Source: Limisphaerales bacterium (GTDB lineage Bacteria; Verrucomicrobiota; Verrucomicrobiae; Limisphaerales; UBA11358). Taken from it: 12,300 nucleotides of DNA. The stretch is from contig PLZL01000271.1 of NCBI GenBank assembly GCA_003152145.1, forward strand, positions 2,710 through 15,009, read 5' to 3'. Shown here piece by piece: positions 6,090-12,300 of this stretch. The translations under genes were made by a program, and so were the position numbers. Each line of letters opens with the position of its first letter. The first letter of the stretch is position 1. A model generated the notes under the pieces. It saw only the letters and a list, made by a program, of their open reading frames with translations, searched no databases and was not told the DNA's origin.

Positions 6090-7658
6090 TCAAGCCATGA
6101 GCTTCAAATGGGTGATGCGGAAGATGGCGCCTTTGGGCGTATTGGCGAGGCACTGGATTTCCCAGCCGTGCGCGAGGACGATTTGCGACACGACGGCGAG
6201 GCCGAGGCCCGTGCCTTTCTGGTGCGTGGTGAAATACGGCTTGAAAATTTCCTGCCGCTGTTCGGATGAAACCCCGGTGCCGTCGTCGCGGATTTCGAGC
6301 GAGGCTTCGGTGGCGCTTTCGCGTTTCGCGGAAATCTGAATCTGCCCGCTCTCGTTCACAGCTTGAATCGCGTTGATGAGGAGATTGAACAGGACCTGCC
6401 GCAGCAGTTGTTCGTCGGCCTCGATGGCCAGCGGTTCGCCACCGGTCTCGACGCGCACTTTCTTTTCCTCGAGGTCATGGTTCAGCGTGCGCAGGACCTC
6501 GGCAAAGGCGGAGTTGAGCGCGATCTTGGAACGGCGGACTTCGCGCGGGCGCGAGTAATTGATGAACTCGGTGAGTTGCGCGGTGACCTTGTCGGTTTCG
6601 TCCATGATGACGCGGGTCTTCTCGCGGATGTCGGCGGGGGCGTCGGTCTGCTTGGAAAGCATCTGCGAGAGGCCGCGGATGATGTTGAGGGGGTTGCGGG
6701 TCTCGTGCGCGAGGCCGGCGGCGGCGAGGTTCATCTCCTTGAGGTGCGAATTCAGTTCGCTGGCGCGGACGAGCCGGATCTGGAGTTCCGCCGTCTTGGA
6801 AACGTTGCGCAAGGCCAGCCCGGCGCCGGCGGCCGCAACGCCCGCGAAAAAGATGATGATGAGACGCAACCAGAGGTCATGGCTGGTGGCAGCCTGCAGC
6901 GACTGTGTGGAAAGCGTAAGCAGCAAGCCGTGCAATTCCCGGCTGTTCACCATTTCCTGATATTGCTGGTCATTGAGGCCGCGCGCCCAGAACGGAAGGC
7001 GCGGTCGCGGTTCGCCTCCGCGCGGCGGACCGGAACGATCATCTGGCGGCGGAGGCGGAGGCTCGGACTGGCCGGCGGCAACGGCATTTGTGTCCAGACC
7101 GTTGGTCATGCCGGAGTTCACCGCACTTGAAGTTCCCACGTCGCCCGGACGCGGCTCGCGACGCCGGGGGCCGCCGCGCATAAAGTTGGTGGGCACATCC
7201 ACAATCACCGGCGTTTGGGAATTGGTGCTGCCCTCGGGATTCAAGAACGGGCCTTCCACCGAATAAGCCCGGGTCATGGTTCGCAAGCCCCAATGCTCGC
7301 CGGCCTGAAGAATGTCCTGTTGCTGCAGATCAATCGGCCTGCCGGCGGAAGCCACGACGCTGTTTGATGCGTTCAGCATCTCGATGGAGATCACCTCGCC
7401 GGAGGCCACGCCGTTGGTATCACCGGCGACGAGTTCGTCCAGGACGGGTTCCAACCGCTGGCGCAGGACCGTGCCGCGGAATTGCAGTCCCCGCACCACC
7501 GCGCCAATGGTGTTGGCAATGGCCTCGGAGCGTTTCCGCAGATCGGCCTTGGCGGCCTCATGGATGCGAACGTGCTCCTCAATCTGCCAGGCGACGACGA
7601 GCACCCAGACCCCCAGCAGGAGGCCGTAAATCAAGTTGCTGTTTCGTCTGGGTTGCAT
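6090..7658 (-). CDS. Two-transmembrane sensor histidine kinase (PilS/NtrB/ZraS-like)
   Basis: 522 residues. TM1 is at about 10-25; an extracytoplasmic region (26-262) carries a low-complexity Pro-rich stretch (200-222, with PPPPPP); TM2 is at about 263-283. A short cytoplasmic linker with no clear HAMP or PAS leads to the dimerisation H-box GLAHETRNPLN, phospho-acceptor H318. The HATPase domain has the N-box FNLLINAIQAV (N425, N429), G1 DDGTG (458-462), F-box FKPYFTT (472-478) and G2 GTGLGL (482-487). The ATG at 7658 lies 49 bases after the secretin stop with no good Shine-Dalgarno. It autophosphorylates and presumably passes phosphate to the regulator at 1-943. Genes of this type next to pilMNOPQ-like genes and an NtrC-type regulator suggest a PilSR-like role (inference). 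Its final ~35 codons are duplicated at 1081-1207. The sensed signal is unknown. Confidence 0.95.
   Translation of the reverse strand: MQPRRNSNLIYGLLLGVWVLVVAWQIEEHVRIHEAAKADLRKRSEAIANTIGAVVRGLQFRGTVLRQRLEPVLDELVAGDTNGVASGEVISIEMLNASNSVVASAGRPIDLQQQDILQAGEHWGLRTMTRAYSVEGPFLNPEGSTNSQTPVIVDVPTNFMRGGPRRREPRPGDVGTSSAVNSGMTNGLDTNAVAAGQSEPPPPPPDDRSGPPRGGEPRPRLPFWARGLNDQQYQEMVNSRELHGLLLTLSTQSLQAATSHDLWLRLIIIFFAGVAAAGAGLALRNVSKTAELQIRLVRASELNSHLKEMNLAAAGLAHETRNPLNIIRGLSQMLSKQTDAPADIREKTRVIMDETDKVTAQLTEFINYSRPREVRRSKIALNSAFAEVLRTLNHDLEEKKVRVETGGEPLAIEADEQLLRQVLFNLLINAIQAVNESGQIQISAKRESATEASLEIRDDGTGVSSEQRQEIFKPYFTTHQKGTGLGLAVVSQIVLAHGWEIQCLANTPKGAIFRITHLKLMA
6103..6206. repeat. Direct repeat copy within the kinase 3' end (partner at 1100-1203)
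   Basis: This stretch matches 1100-1203 in the same orientation at a constant offset of 5,003 bases, with seven mismatches including the edge base. Here it is the functional end of the kinase gene; the other copy is a fragment. The two copies enclose the beta-repeat gene with its promoter and terminator, plus the intergenic spacer. Confidence 0.9.
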
Positions 7659-7707
7659 CTGCGTGTTCGGTTATGCACTAGCTGGCTGGAAAATCAATCC
7701 CAGACCA

Positions 7708-9009
7708 TTAATTTTTCTTCACCGGCAGGCGATCGAGGAAACGATCCATCTCCTGCTCCGAAACCGAATTGGTGAGGAGCGGCGCCTGGGCCGTTTCCCT
7801 CGCGGTCATCGCGGCGAGCTGCGACGGCATCCGGACGATGTGCGGCGTGAGGAAGATCAGCAGCTCGTTCTTCTGGTTCGAGTGGTTGCTGAACTTGAAA
7901 AAATTGCCGAGCAGCGGAATGTCGCCCAGAAATGGAATCTTGCTCTCACCGGAAGACTTGTCATTGGAAATGAGGCCGCCGATGACGACGGGCTGGCCGT
8001 CGGGCGTCACGACCACGGTGTTGGCGGAACGCTTCGTAATGTTCGGCGCAAACACGGCGCCCGAAAAGAGGCTGCTGCCCACAATCTGTTGTCCGGGTGT
8101 TGAGGGGTCAATGGACGTGATTTGCGGCTGGAGAATCATTTGCACCAGATTGTTCGCCCCGATGAACGGCGTGACGTCCAGTTGAATGCCGACGTTCTGA
8201 TAGGCTCCATTGATGGTGGGAATGGTGGTGGTGGTGCCGGCGCTAACGAAACTGACGCCGCTGGGCAGATAGATGCTTGAGCCGATGACAATCTCCGCCA
8301 TCTGACCGTCGCGCGCGAGAATGGACGGGCGCGAGAGCACCTGCGCCTTGCCGGCGGTGGCGATGGCCTGGAGCTGCGCCGTGAAATCGTTGCCCATGAT
8401 TTGATACATCCCGCCATTTCCGGCCGCTCCCGTCAGGGTCTGGGGCAAATTGAAGTTGTTGTTCAAAGTGTAGCTCTGGTTGACCGGGGAAAAGCTTGAC
8501 GGAACAAGGGATGCTACGCCATTGGAGGCGATTATCGTTGTGAAATTCGTCATAAGGCCTGTTAGTTGCGAAAAGTTTCTGGTGAATCCGGTGTAATTGC
8601 CCTGAACACCGAGATCGAGCGCTTTGTTGTCCTGCACTTCGACGAAGGCGACTTTGATGAGCACCTGCGGTTCGGGCGCGTCGAGGTTGGCGATGACCTG
8701 GCGGATTTGCTCGGTGGTCTCCTTGTCGGCGATGATAACAAGGTTGTGCGTCACCGGATCCACCTGAATGACCGCGCTGCCCACCGTGCCGTTGTTGTTG
8801 TATTGGCCGCTGCCGCTGGCGCCGCCGGCGCGATTAATAATGGCGGCGCCGCCACCGAAGCCACCGAAGCCGCCGAAGCCGCCACCACCACCGCCTCGTC
8901 CCTGCGCATGGAGTTTAATGGCGGCACAGAATAGAAAGATCAGGACGCCACCGAGATATTTTTGGAAACTGTTTGTTTTCATAGTTTGTCTTTTCGTTGA
9001 ACGATTCAT
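7708..9009 (-). CDS. Secretin pore protein: second half of N3 domain plus C-terminal secretin domain (PilQ/GspD C-part)
   Basis: 433 residues from ATG 9009. The better start may be the internal Met10 (8982), which gives a compact signal peptide MKTNSFQKYLGGVLIFLFCA ending near HAQ (36). Next comes a Gly/Phe-rich stretch (38-55). Residues 77-125 (SAVIQVDPVTHNLVIIADKE, then TTEQIRQVIANLDAPEPQVLIKVAFVEV) are only the second half of a secretin N3 domain. The secretin domain proper spans 126-393, with VLSRPSILARDGQ (224-236), IPFLGDIPLLGNFF (358-371) and ELLIFLTPHIV (382-392). Secretins form the outer-membrane ring of pili and type II systems. The gene starts 6 bases after the stop of the protein that carries N0, N1, N2 and the first half of N3. 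The two probably act together as one channel; this is inferred. Confidence 0.93.
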   Translation of the reverse strand: MNRSTKRQTMKTNSFQKYLGGVLIFLFCAAIKLHAQGRGGGGGGFGGFGGFGGGAAIINRAGGASGSGQYNNNGTVGSAVIQVDPVTHNLVIIADKETTEQIRQVIANLDAPEPQVLIKVAFVEVQDNKALDLGVQGNYTGFTRNFSQLTGLMTNFTTIIASNGVASLVPSSFSPVNQSYTLNNNFNLPQTLTGAAGNGGMYQIMGNDFTAQLQAIATAGKAQVLSRPSILARDGQMAEIVIGSSIYLPSGVSFVSAGTTTTIPTINGAYQNVGIQLDVTPFIGANNLVQMILQPQITSIDPSTPGQQIVGSSLFSGAVFAPNITKRSANTVVVTPDGQPVVIGGLISNDKSSGESKIPFLGDIPLLGNFFKFSNHSNQKNELLIFLTPHIVRMPSQLAAMTARETAQAPLLTNSVSEQEMDRFLDRLPVKKN

Positions 9010-9015
9010 CTTCGA

Positions 9016-10512
9016 TTAAAATCCGCCGGCACCGCCGCCGCTCCGGCCACCGCCGCCGATTCCTCCGGTGCCGCCGATTCCGCTGGAGGTGGTGGTCTGG
9101 CCCATCGTGGTTGTGGCGTTCGCAGCGCGTTGCTGGAGTGCGCTGTTTGCAGACGAACCGGTAGTGCCACCGCGCGACGTGGTGCTGCCCCCGAACATGT
9201 TTTGCAGCACCTGCGCCACCTGCTGCGGATCGGCGTTTTGCAACTGGATGGTGGCCACGGTCTGGTCGCGGTCCGAGGGCACGTCCAATTCCGTCATCAT
9301 GTCCGCGATTTGGCTCATCAAATCCTTTGGCGCGGTCACGATGACCGCCTGGATGCGTGAATCCGCCACCGCCGTGACTTGGGTCGCCTTTTGGATGCGT
9401 TGCTGGGTGGGATCGGTATTCGCGCCGCCGCCAAAAAGGGCCGCGAAAGGATTGCCACCGCCGCCGCGGCCGCCAAATCCGCCGCCGGCACGACCACCAC
9501 CGCCAAATCCGCCGCCGGCGCGACCACCGCGACCGCCGAACTGAATCGGCGACTGGCTGCCGGATGAACTGGAGCTGGGGAACACGCTGGCCAACTCGCT
9601 GGCCACGTCAATCGGACTGGCGTGTTGCAGACGAAACACGCGGATTTCCGTCTCCGATTCGGCGCTGTTGTCCACCGCCTGGATGATTTGGGCGAGATGC
9701 CGGATGTTGGCCTGCGTGTCGGTGACGACAATCGAATTGCCGGCTTCATTCGCGACAATCGTCGCCTGCGGTGAAACAAACAACGACAAATCCGAGACCA
9801 GTTGCCGCGCCTCCACAAACCGGATGGGAATGATCCACGTCGCAATTTCGTCGTTGTTCGGAATAGAGTTGGGATCGTTGCCGATCTTGACCGGGATGCG
9901 GCTCGTCTTTGCATCGCTCTTGCTTACAATCGTCAGTCTCCGCCCTTCGCGAATGGCGGCGTAATTATTCCGGTTCAACTCGGTGTTCAACAAATCCACC
10001 GCCTCATCCTGGGTCAGGTGCTTGCCGACGACCGTCACGGTGCCGTTGACGGGCGTGTCCAGCTCAATGATGAAACCCGCCGCGTCGCTCAAATAATTCA
10101 GCACCATGTCTAGCGGCGCGTTATTGAAATTCATGTTCAAATCATTTTGATTTGTCCCGATGGCATGGGCGGGCGGCGCAAAGGCCGAGGCAATGGCTTC
10201 CGGCGCGTTTCCCCTCGGCACAATGACCGCGGAGGTGATGGGCCGGTTTTCCGCCGGGGCGGTTTCCGTTTGCGCGGCCGTCGCATCCTGACCGTTCATC
10301 GCGCCCTGGTCCTGCGCGGGCTGGGCCTGGGCCGCGTCCGGCGGCGCAGCGGTCGCGTCCGGCGTGGCGGCGGTATTCGCGTCCGCGCCAGCGGTGGTCC
10401 CCGTGGATCGATCGGTTGTGGCGGCGGCATTGTTGTCCGGTTGCGCGGCTGCCGACAGCAGCAGTCCCGAAACACAAATTGCCATGAGGAGGGTTGTGAT
10501 TGTGGTTTTCAT
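9016..10512 (-). CDS. Secretin N-domain protein: N0-N1-N2 and first half of N3 (PilQ/GspD N-part), no pore domain
   Basis: 498 residues. The signal peptide (about 1-23, ...SAAAQ) is followed by an Ala/Thr/Gln/Pro-rich linker (24-120). Domains in order: N0/STN-like (124-198, with VLNYLSDAAGFIIELD and VTVVGKHLTQDEAVDLLNTE); N1 (225-282, ending IRHLAQIIQAVD); N2 (288-412, with a long Gly-rich loop at 314-364, ending IADMMTELDVPS); then the opening strand and helix of N3 (417-441, VATIQLQNADPQQVAQVLQN). The protein then ends in a Ser/Thr/Gly-rich tail (442-498) at TAA 9018-9016. A secretin domain is absent; it is in the next gene. A good Shine-Dalgarno AAGGA (10523-10519) sits 6 bases before ATG, inside the preceding gene, whose stop overlaps by 4 bases (ATGA). 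N-domains line the periplasmic vestibule and contact the PilP/GspC-type protein encoded just upstream. Confidence 0.92.
   Translation of the reverse strand: MKTTITTLLMAICVSGLLLSAAAQPDNNAAATTDRSTGTTAGADANTAATPDATAAPPDAAQAQPAQDQGAMNGQDATAAQTETAPAENRPITSAVIVPRGNAPEAIASAFAPPAHAIGTNQNDLNMNFNNAPLDMVLNYLSDAAGFIIELDTPVNGTVTVVGKHLTQDEAVDLLNTELNRNNYAAIREGRRLTIVSKSDAKTSRIPVKIGNDPNSIPNNDEIATWIIPIRFVEARQLVSDLSLFVSPQATIVANEAGNSIVVTDTQANIRHLAQIIQAVDNSAESETEIRVFRLQHASPIDVASELASVFPSSSSSGSQSPIQFGGRGGRAGGGFGGGGRAGGGFGGRGGGGNPFAALFGGGANTDPTQQRIQKATQVTAVADSRIQAVIVTAPKDLMSQIADMMTELDVPSDRDQTVATIQLQNADPQQVAQVLQNMFGGSTTSRGGTTGSSANSALQQRAANATTTMGQTTTSSGIGGTGGIGGGGRSGGGAGGF
9471..9528. repeat. 30-bp tandem repeat in the Gly-rich loop of the N-domain protein
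   Basis: Bases 9471-9498 and 9501-9528 are identical except at one position (9490/9520), with a period of 30 bases. They encode two copies of the decapeptide GGRAGGGFGG in the N2 loop. The period is a multiple of three, so copy-number change would lengthen or shorten the loop without a frameshift. Confidence 0.85.
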
Positions 10513-11129
10513 TTTAATTCCTTTTCTCTTTGTTGCATGAGTTTTTTCAAAACGTCGTTTGCTTCAAGGGCGGGGCTGGGAGCGGCGCTGGTGTCCGGGC
10601 TGGAACTGGAACTTTCCGCCGCCGCCGGAGCCGCGCTTTCCGCGGCGCTCGTGCCGGCGAACAATCCACCTTGTCCGGCCAGTTGCCAGTTGTTGCCTTC
10701 CTGCCGCATCATTTCGCCGATTTTCATTTGCACCGTTTGCTTTTTGTCGGCGGTCTGCAATTTGACGCCGGCCAGCGTGATTTCCGCCAAGGTGAAGCCG
10801 GCGATGTTGTTGCTGTCGGATTGATAAAGCACCTTCCGCAAATTGAATTGGTTCCCGTCGAAAAACGCGAACATCCCCTTTTCGTAGCTCATCGTGCCGA
10901 CCAGCGTGAACGCCGGCGCGTATCGCCGTTGCTGAGTGGATATCGGCCGTGGTCTATTCGGATTGATCGCATACCGGTTCGGGTCAAAAATGTTCCGCTG
11001 GGTGATGAACGAGCTGAACCGTTCGTAGTCCGTCGGGCCGGGCATATTGTTCGGCTGCGCGCCGGCGAAAAAGCCGTTCGCCAGCGCCAGCGCCAGCACC
11101 GCCCATTTTTTATATCGCGTCGGTTTCAT
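10509..11129 (-). CDS. PilP/GspC-like periplasmic protein of the pilus/secretion assembly
   Basis: 206 residues with a Sec-type signal peptide (1-24, ending AGAQ). It has no lipobox Cys, although PilP proteins are usually lipoproteins. Residues 40-58 contain the motif ITQRNIFDPNR typical of GspC/PilP-type proteins. Residues 71-150 form a small beta-barrel-like (HR-like) domain: FTLVGTMSYEKGMFAFFDG, NNIAGFTLAEITLAGVKLQ, then VQMKIGEMMRQEG. A low-complexity Ala/Ser/Pro linker (157-189) leads to a charged C-terminal helix (190-206). Such proteins link the inner-membrane PilNO/GspLM complex to secretin N-domains. That matches the position of this gene between the PilO-like gene (TAATG overlap) and the N-domain gene (ATGA overlap). 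The family call rests on motif and gene order, as sequence conservation is low. Confidence 0.8.
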   Translation of the reverse strand: MKPTRYKKWAVLALALANGFFAGAQPNNMPGPTDYERFSSFITQRNIFDPNRYAINPNRPRPISTQQRRYAPAFTLVGTMSYEKGMFAFFDGNQFNLRKVLYQSDSNNIAGFTLAEITLAGVKLQTADKKQTVQMKIGEMMRQEGNNWQLAGQGGLFAGTSAAESAAPAAAESSSSSPDTSAAPSPALEANDVLKKLMQQREKELK

Positions 11130-11659
11130 TATTTTTGCTGGATGAGCGCCAGCCCGCTGATTTGCAGGCCGAGCGTGAGTTGTTGGCCGGTATCAGTGTG
11201 CGCGCTCAACTCCACCGAGTCGAGCTTGAGCGCCATCGGCCCTTTTTCAATGCTGTAAAGGAACTGGCTCAAGTTGCCGAGCGTGCCGGACGCCTCGACG
11301 CGGCAGTTGAAGGTCATGTAATTCGTCGAGTCATTCTTCCATTGCGGCATGATGCTCGTCACCTCGGCGCCGCTGGCGCGCGACCAGTTGTCAAGCGCCG
11401 CGATCACCTGTTGTCCGGCCAGCGAAGGGTTGGCCGCCAGCGAGTTCGTGCGCATGTCGCTCCAGCGGCTGCGGACGGCTGTCTCGCGTTTGATCAAAGT
11501 ATTTCCGTCCTTCACCTGCTTGCTCAAACTGGTGATTTGCGCCGAGCGCGCCGACCACAATTTGCCGAGCGGTTCAAAGACGACCATGTCGCCCAGCCAA
11601 AGCGCGACAACCACGGCGGTCAGCACGATCAGAAACTGCTGGCGATTTTCAATTTTCAT
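11129..11659 (-). CDS. PilO/GspM-like inner-membrane assembly protein
   Basis: 176 residues from ATG 11659: short cytoplasmic N-terminus, one TM helix (about 9-26), a coiled-coil-like helix (about 33-75), then a periplasmic alpha/beta domain (about 80-176) with the pattern of PilO ferredoxin-like folds (EASGTLGNLSQFLYSIEKGP, then LDSVELSAH). It partners with the PilN-like protein to form the inner-membrane platform aligning pilus and secretin. The frame is open further upstream (to 12019), but that part lies antiparallel to coding logic in the neighbouring gene. ATG 11659 overlaps the upstream stop by 4 bases (ATGA) and leads directly into the TM segment, so it is chosen. No Shine-Dalgarno stands out; translational coupling is likely. 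Confidence 0.85.
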   Translation of the reverse strand: MKIENRQQFLIVLTAVVVALWLGDMVVFEPLGKLWSARSAQITSLSKQVKDGNTLIKRETAVRSRWSDMRTNSLAANPSLAGQQVIAALDNWSRASGAEVTSIMPQWKNDSTNYMTFNCRVEASGTLGNLSQFLYSIEKGPMALKLDSVELSAHTDTGQQLTLGLQISGLALIQQK

Positions 11660-12300
11660 TGCGCCCCTCCGTTTGCGTATTGGAAATCGAATGTGAACTG
11701 CATCGGCGCTTTGCCGTGAATCAGGTCCACCTTCAAATTGCTCACGCCCTCCGCGCCGCTTAATTTTCCCAGAGTCGCCAGCAGCGCCGCATTGTTCTGC
11801 GCATTGCCGGAGCAGCTCACCGTGTTGCCCTCCTGGATTTGGATGGTCTTGGCCGTCACCACGCCGTCTTCGGGAAACGCCAGCGTGAGCTGCCTCAAAA
11901 TCGCCAGGTCGCGGAACGAGTCGTCGAACCACGGTTGGAATTGCTGGATATGGTTCTGCACGCCCTGCAACTCCAGAACTTTCGCCGACATGCCCGACCA
12001 CTGTGAGCGCAGGTGCCAAAGCTCGATTTGCTGGATCATAAACATCGCGCCGACAATCGCCACGATGCCGGCGGCGATCGCGCCCACCGTCCGCAACCGG
12101 CCCGATGAATACTTCGCGGCAAACTGTTGGATGATCGTCAGCTTGGGCGGCAAAAAATCAAACGCCGGCGGCTGTTCCACCAGCAGGCGCGCCGCAAGGC
12201 TGAACGCCGCCGACAGCGACGCATCCGGCGGAAGCTGCGCGCCAAATTCATCCGGCTTGTAGGCCGAGACAACCTCCACGCTCAAGCCCATCGGCTCGAA
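11656..12300 (-). CDS. PilN/GspL-like inner-membrane protein, probably with a PilM-like N-terminal domain (5' end outside window)
   Basis: Open from the window edge (215 codons including stop), so the true start is upstream; the Met at 12291 is internal (residues FEP precede it). Counting from that Met, residues 1-40 (GLSVEVVSA ... LPPDASLSAAFSLAARLL) look like the tail of an actin-like PilM/GspL cytoplasmic domain. Next are the PilN hallmark FDFLPPK (44-50), a TM helix (about 68-88), a coiled-coil region (89-125) and a periplasmic ferredoxin-like domain (about 126-205). In GspL, and in PilM-PilN pairs, the cytoplasmic part contacts the secretion ATPase. Here both parts appear to be fused in one chain, as in GspL. 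How much PilM-like domain exists cannot be seen. Confidence 0.8.
   Translation of the reverse strand, partial: FEPMGLSVEVVSAYKPDEFGAQLPPDASLSAAFSLAARLLVEQPPAFDFLPPKLTIIQQFAAKYSSGRLRTVGAIAAGIVAIVGAMFMIQQIELWHLRSQWSGMSAKVLELQGVQNHIQQFQPWFDDSFRDLAILRQLTLAFPEDGVVTAKTIQIQEGNTVSCSGNAQNNAALLATLGKLSGAEGVSNLKVDLIHGKAPMQFTFDFQYANGGAQ

Noticed and set aside
1217..6102. Insertion sequence or integrase-bearing element
   Set aside because: Apart from the flanking kinase-tail repeats, no transposase, integrase, terminal inverted repeats or short target duplications are visible; the mechanism of insertion remains open.
6363..7130. A 255-codon plus-strand frame opposite the histidine kinase
   Set aside because: It is the antisense of a well-conserved kinase with all its boxes; its translation has no recognisable domain and a biased composition typical of antisense frames in GC-rich genes.
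11660..12019. N-terminal extension of the PilO-like frame up to 12019
   Set aside because: It overlaps the PilN-like coding region in another frame, the translation is Arg/Gly-rich and unstructured, and ATG 11659 gives the expected ATGA overlap and N-terminal TM segment.
1..12300. CRISPR arrays, tRNA or rRNA genes
   Set aside because: No regularly spaced identical repeats, cloverleaf-like sequences or rRNA segments were seen on reading through the window.

Overview
The window reads as a chromosomal segment of a Gram-negative bacterium, most likely a Verrucomicrobiota member. This is inferred from three things: a large exported protein built of autotransporter-associated beta-strand (PATR) repeats and ending in a W...FYRL C-terminal module, a pair of REP-like GC-rich palindromes, and weak or absent Shine-Dalgarno sequences at most starts. 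No rRNA or marker gene is present, so the assignment rests on style rather than proof.

Right part (12300 down to 6090, minus strand): a compact operon in the order of a type IV pilus / type II secretion envelope module. It holds a PilN/GspL-like protein (5' end outside the window), a PilO/GspM-like protein, a PilP/GspC-like protein, a protein with secretin N-domains, a secretin pore protein, and a two-transmembrane histidine kinase. The first four genes overlap by 1 to 4 bases and the next gap is 6 bases, so they are almost certainly co-transcribed. The secretin is divided between two genes, each with its own signal peptide. The break falls inside the N3 domain, at its Gly-rich loop.

Left end (943 to 1, minus strand): the receiver and most of the AAA+ domain of an NtrC-family sigma-54 response regulator. 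It is the natural partner of the kinase, giving a PilS/PilR-like arrangement downstream of pilus genes. Kinase and regulator are now about 5.1 kb apart.

Between them (about 1210 to 6100) lies a plus-strand cargo gene with its own probable promoter, ribosome binding site and a textbook Rho-independent terminator. It encodes a roughly 1,500-residue exported beta-repeat protein with a proprotein-convertase P-domain. Its reading frame is broken after 79 codons exactly at a tetranucleotide (CAGC) repeat. One extra unit, or two fewer, would restore a single open frame. A second, truncated copy of the last ~35 codons of the kinase gene lies at the left edge of the cargo, 5,003 bases from the intact copy. 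The cargo is therefore flanked by direct repeats of a kinase 3' end, which suggests it was inserted into, or rearranged within, an older kinase-regulator operon.

Working model (inference): the operon builds an envelope-spanning pilus or secretion channel controlled by a sigma-54 two-component pair. The beta-repeat protein is a separately transcribed surface or secreted protein, possibly switchable by repeat slippage.
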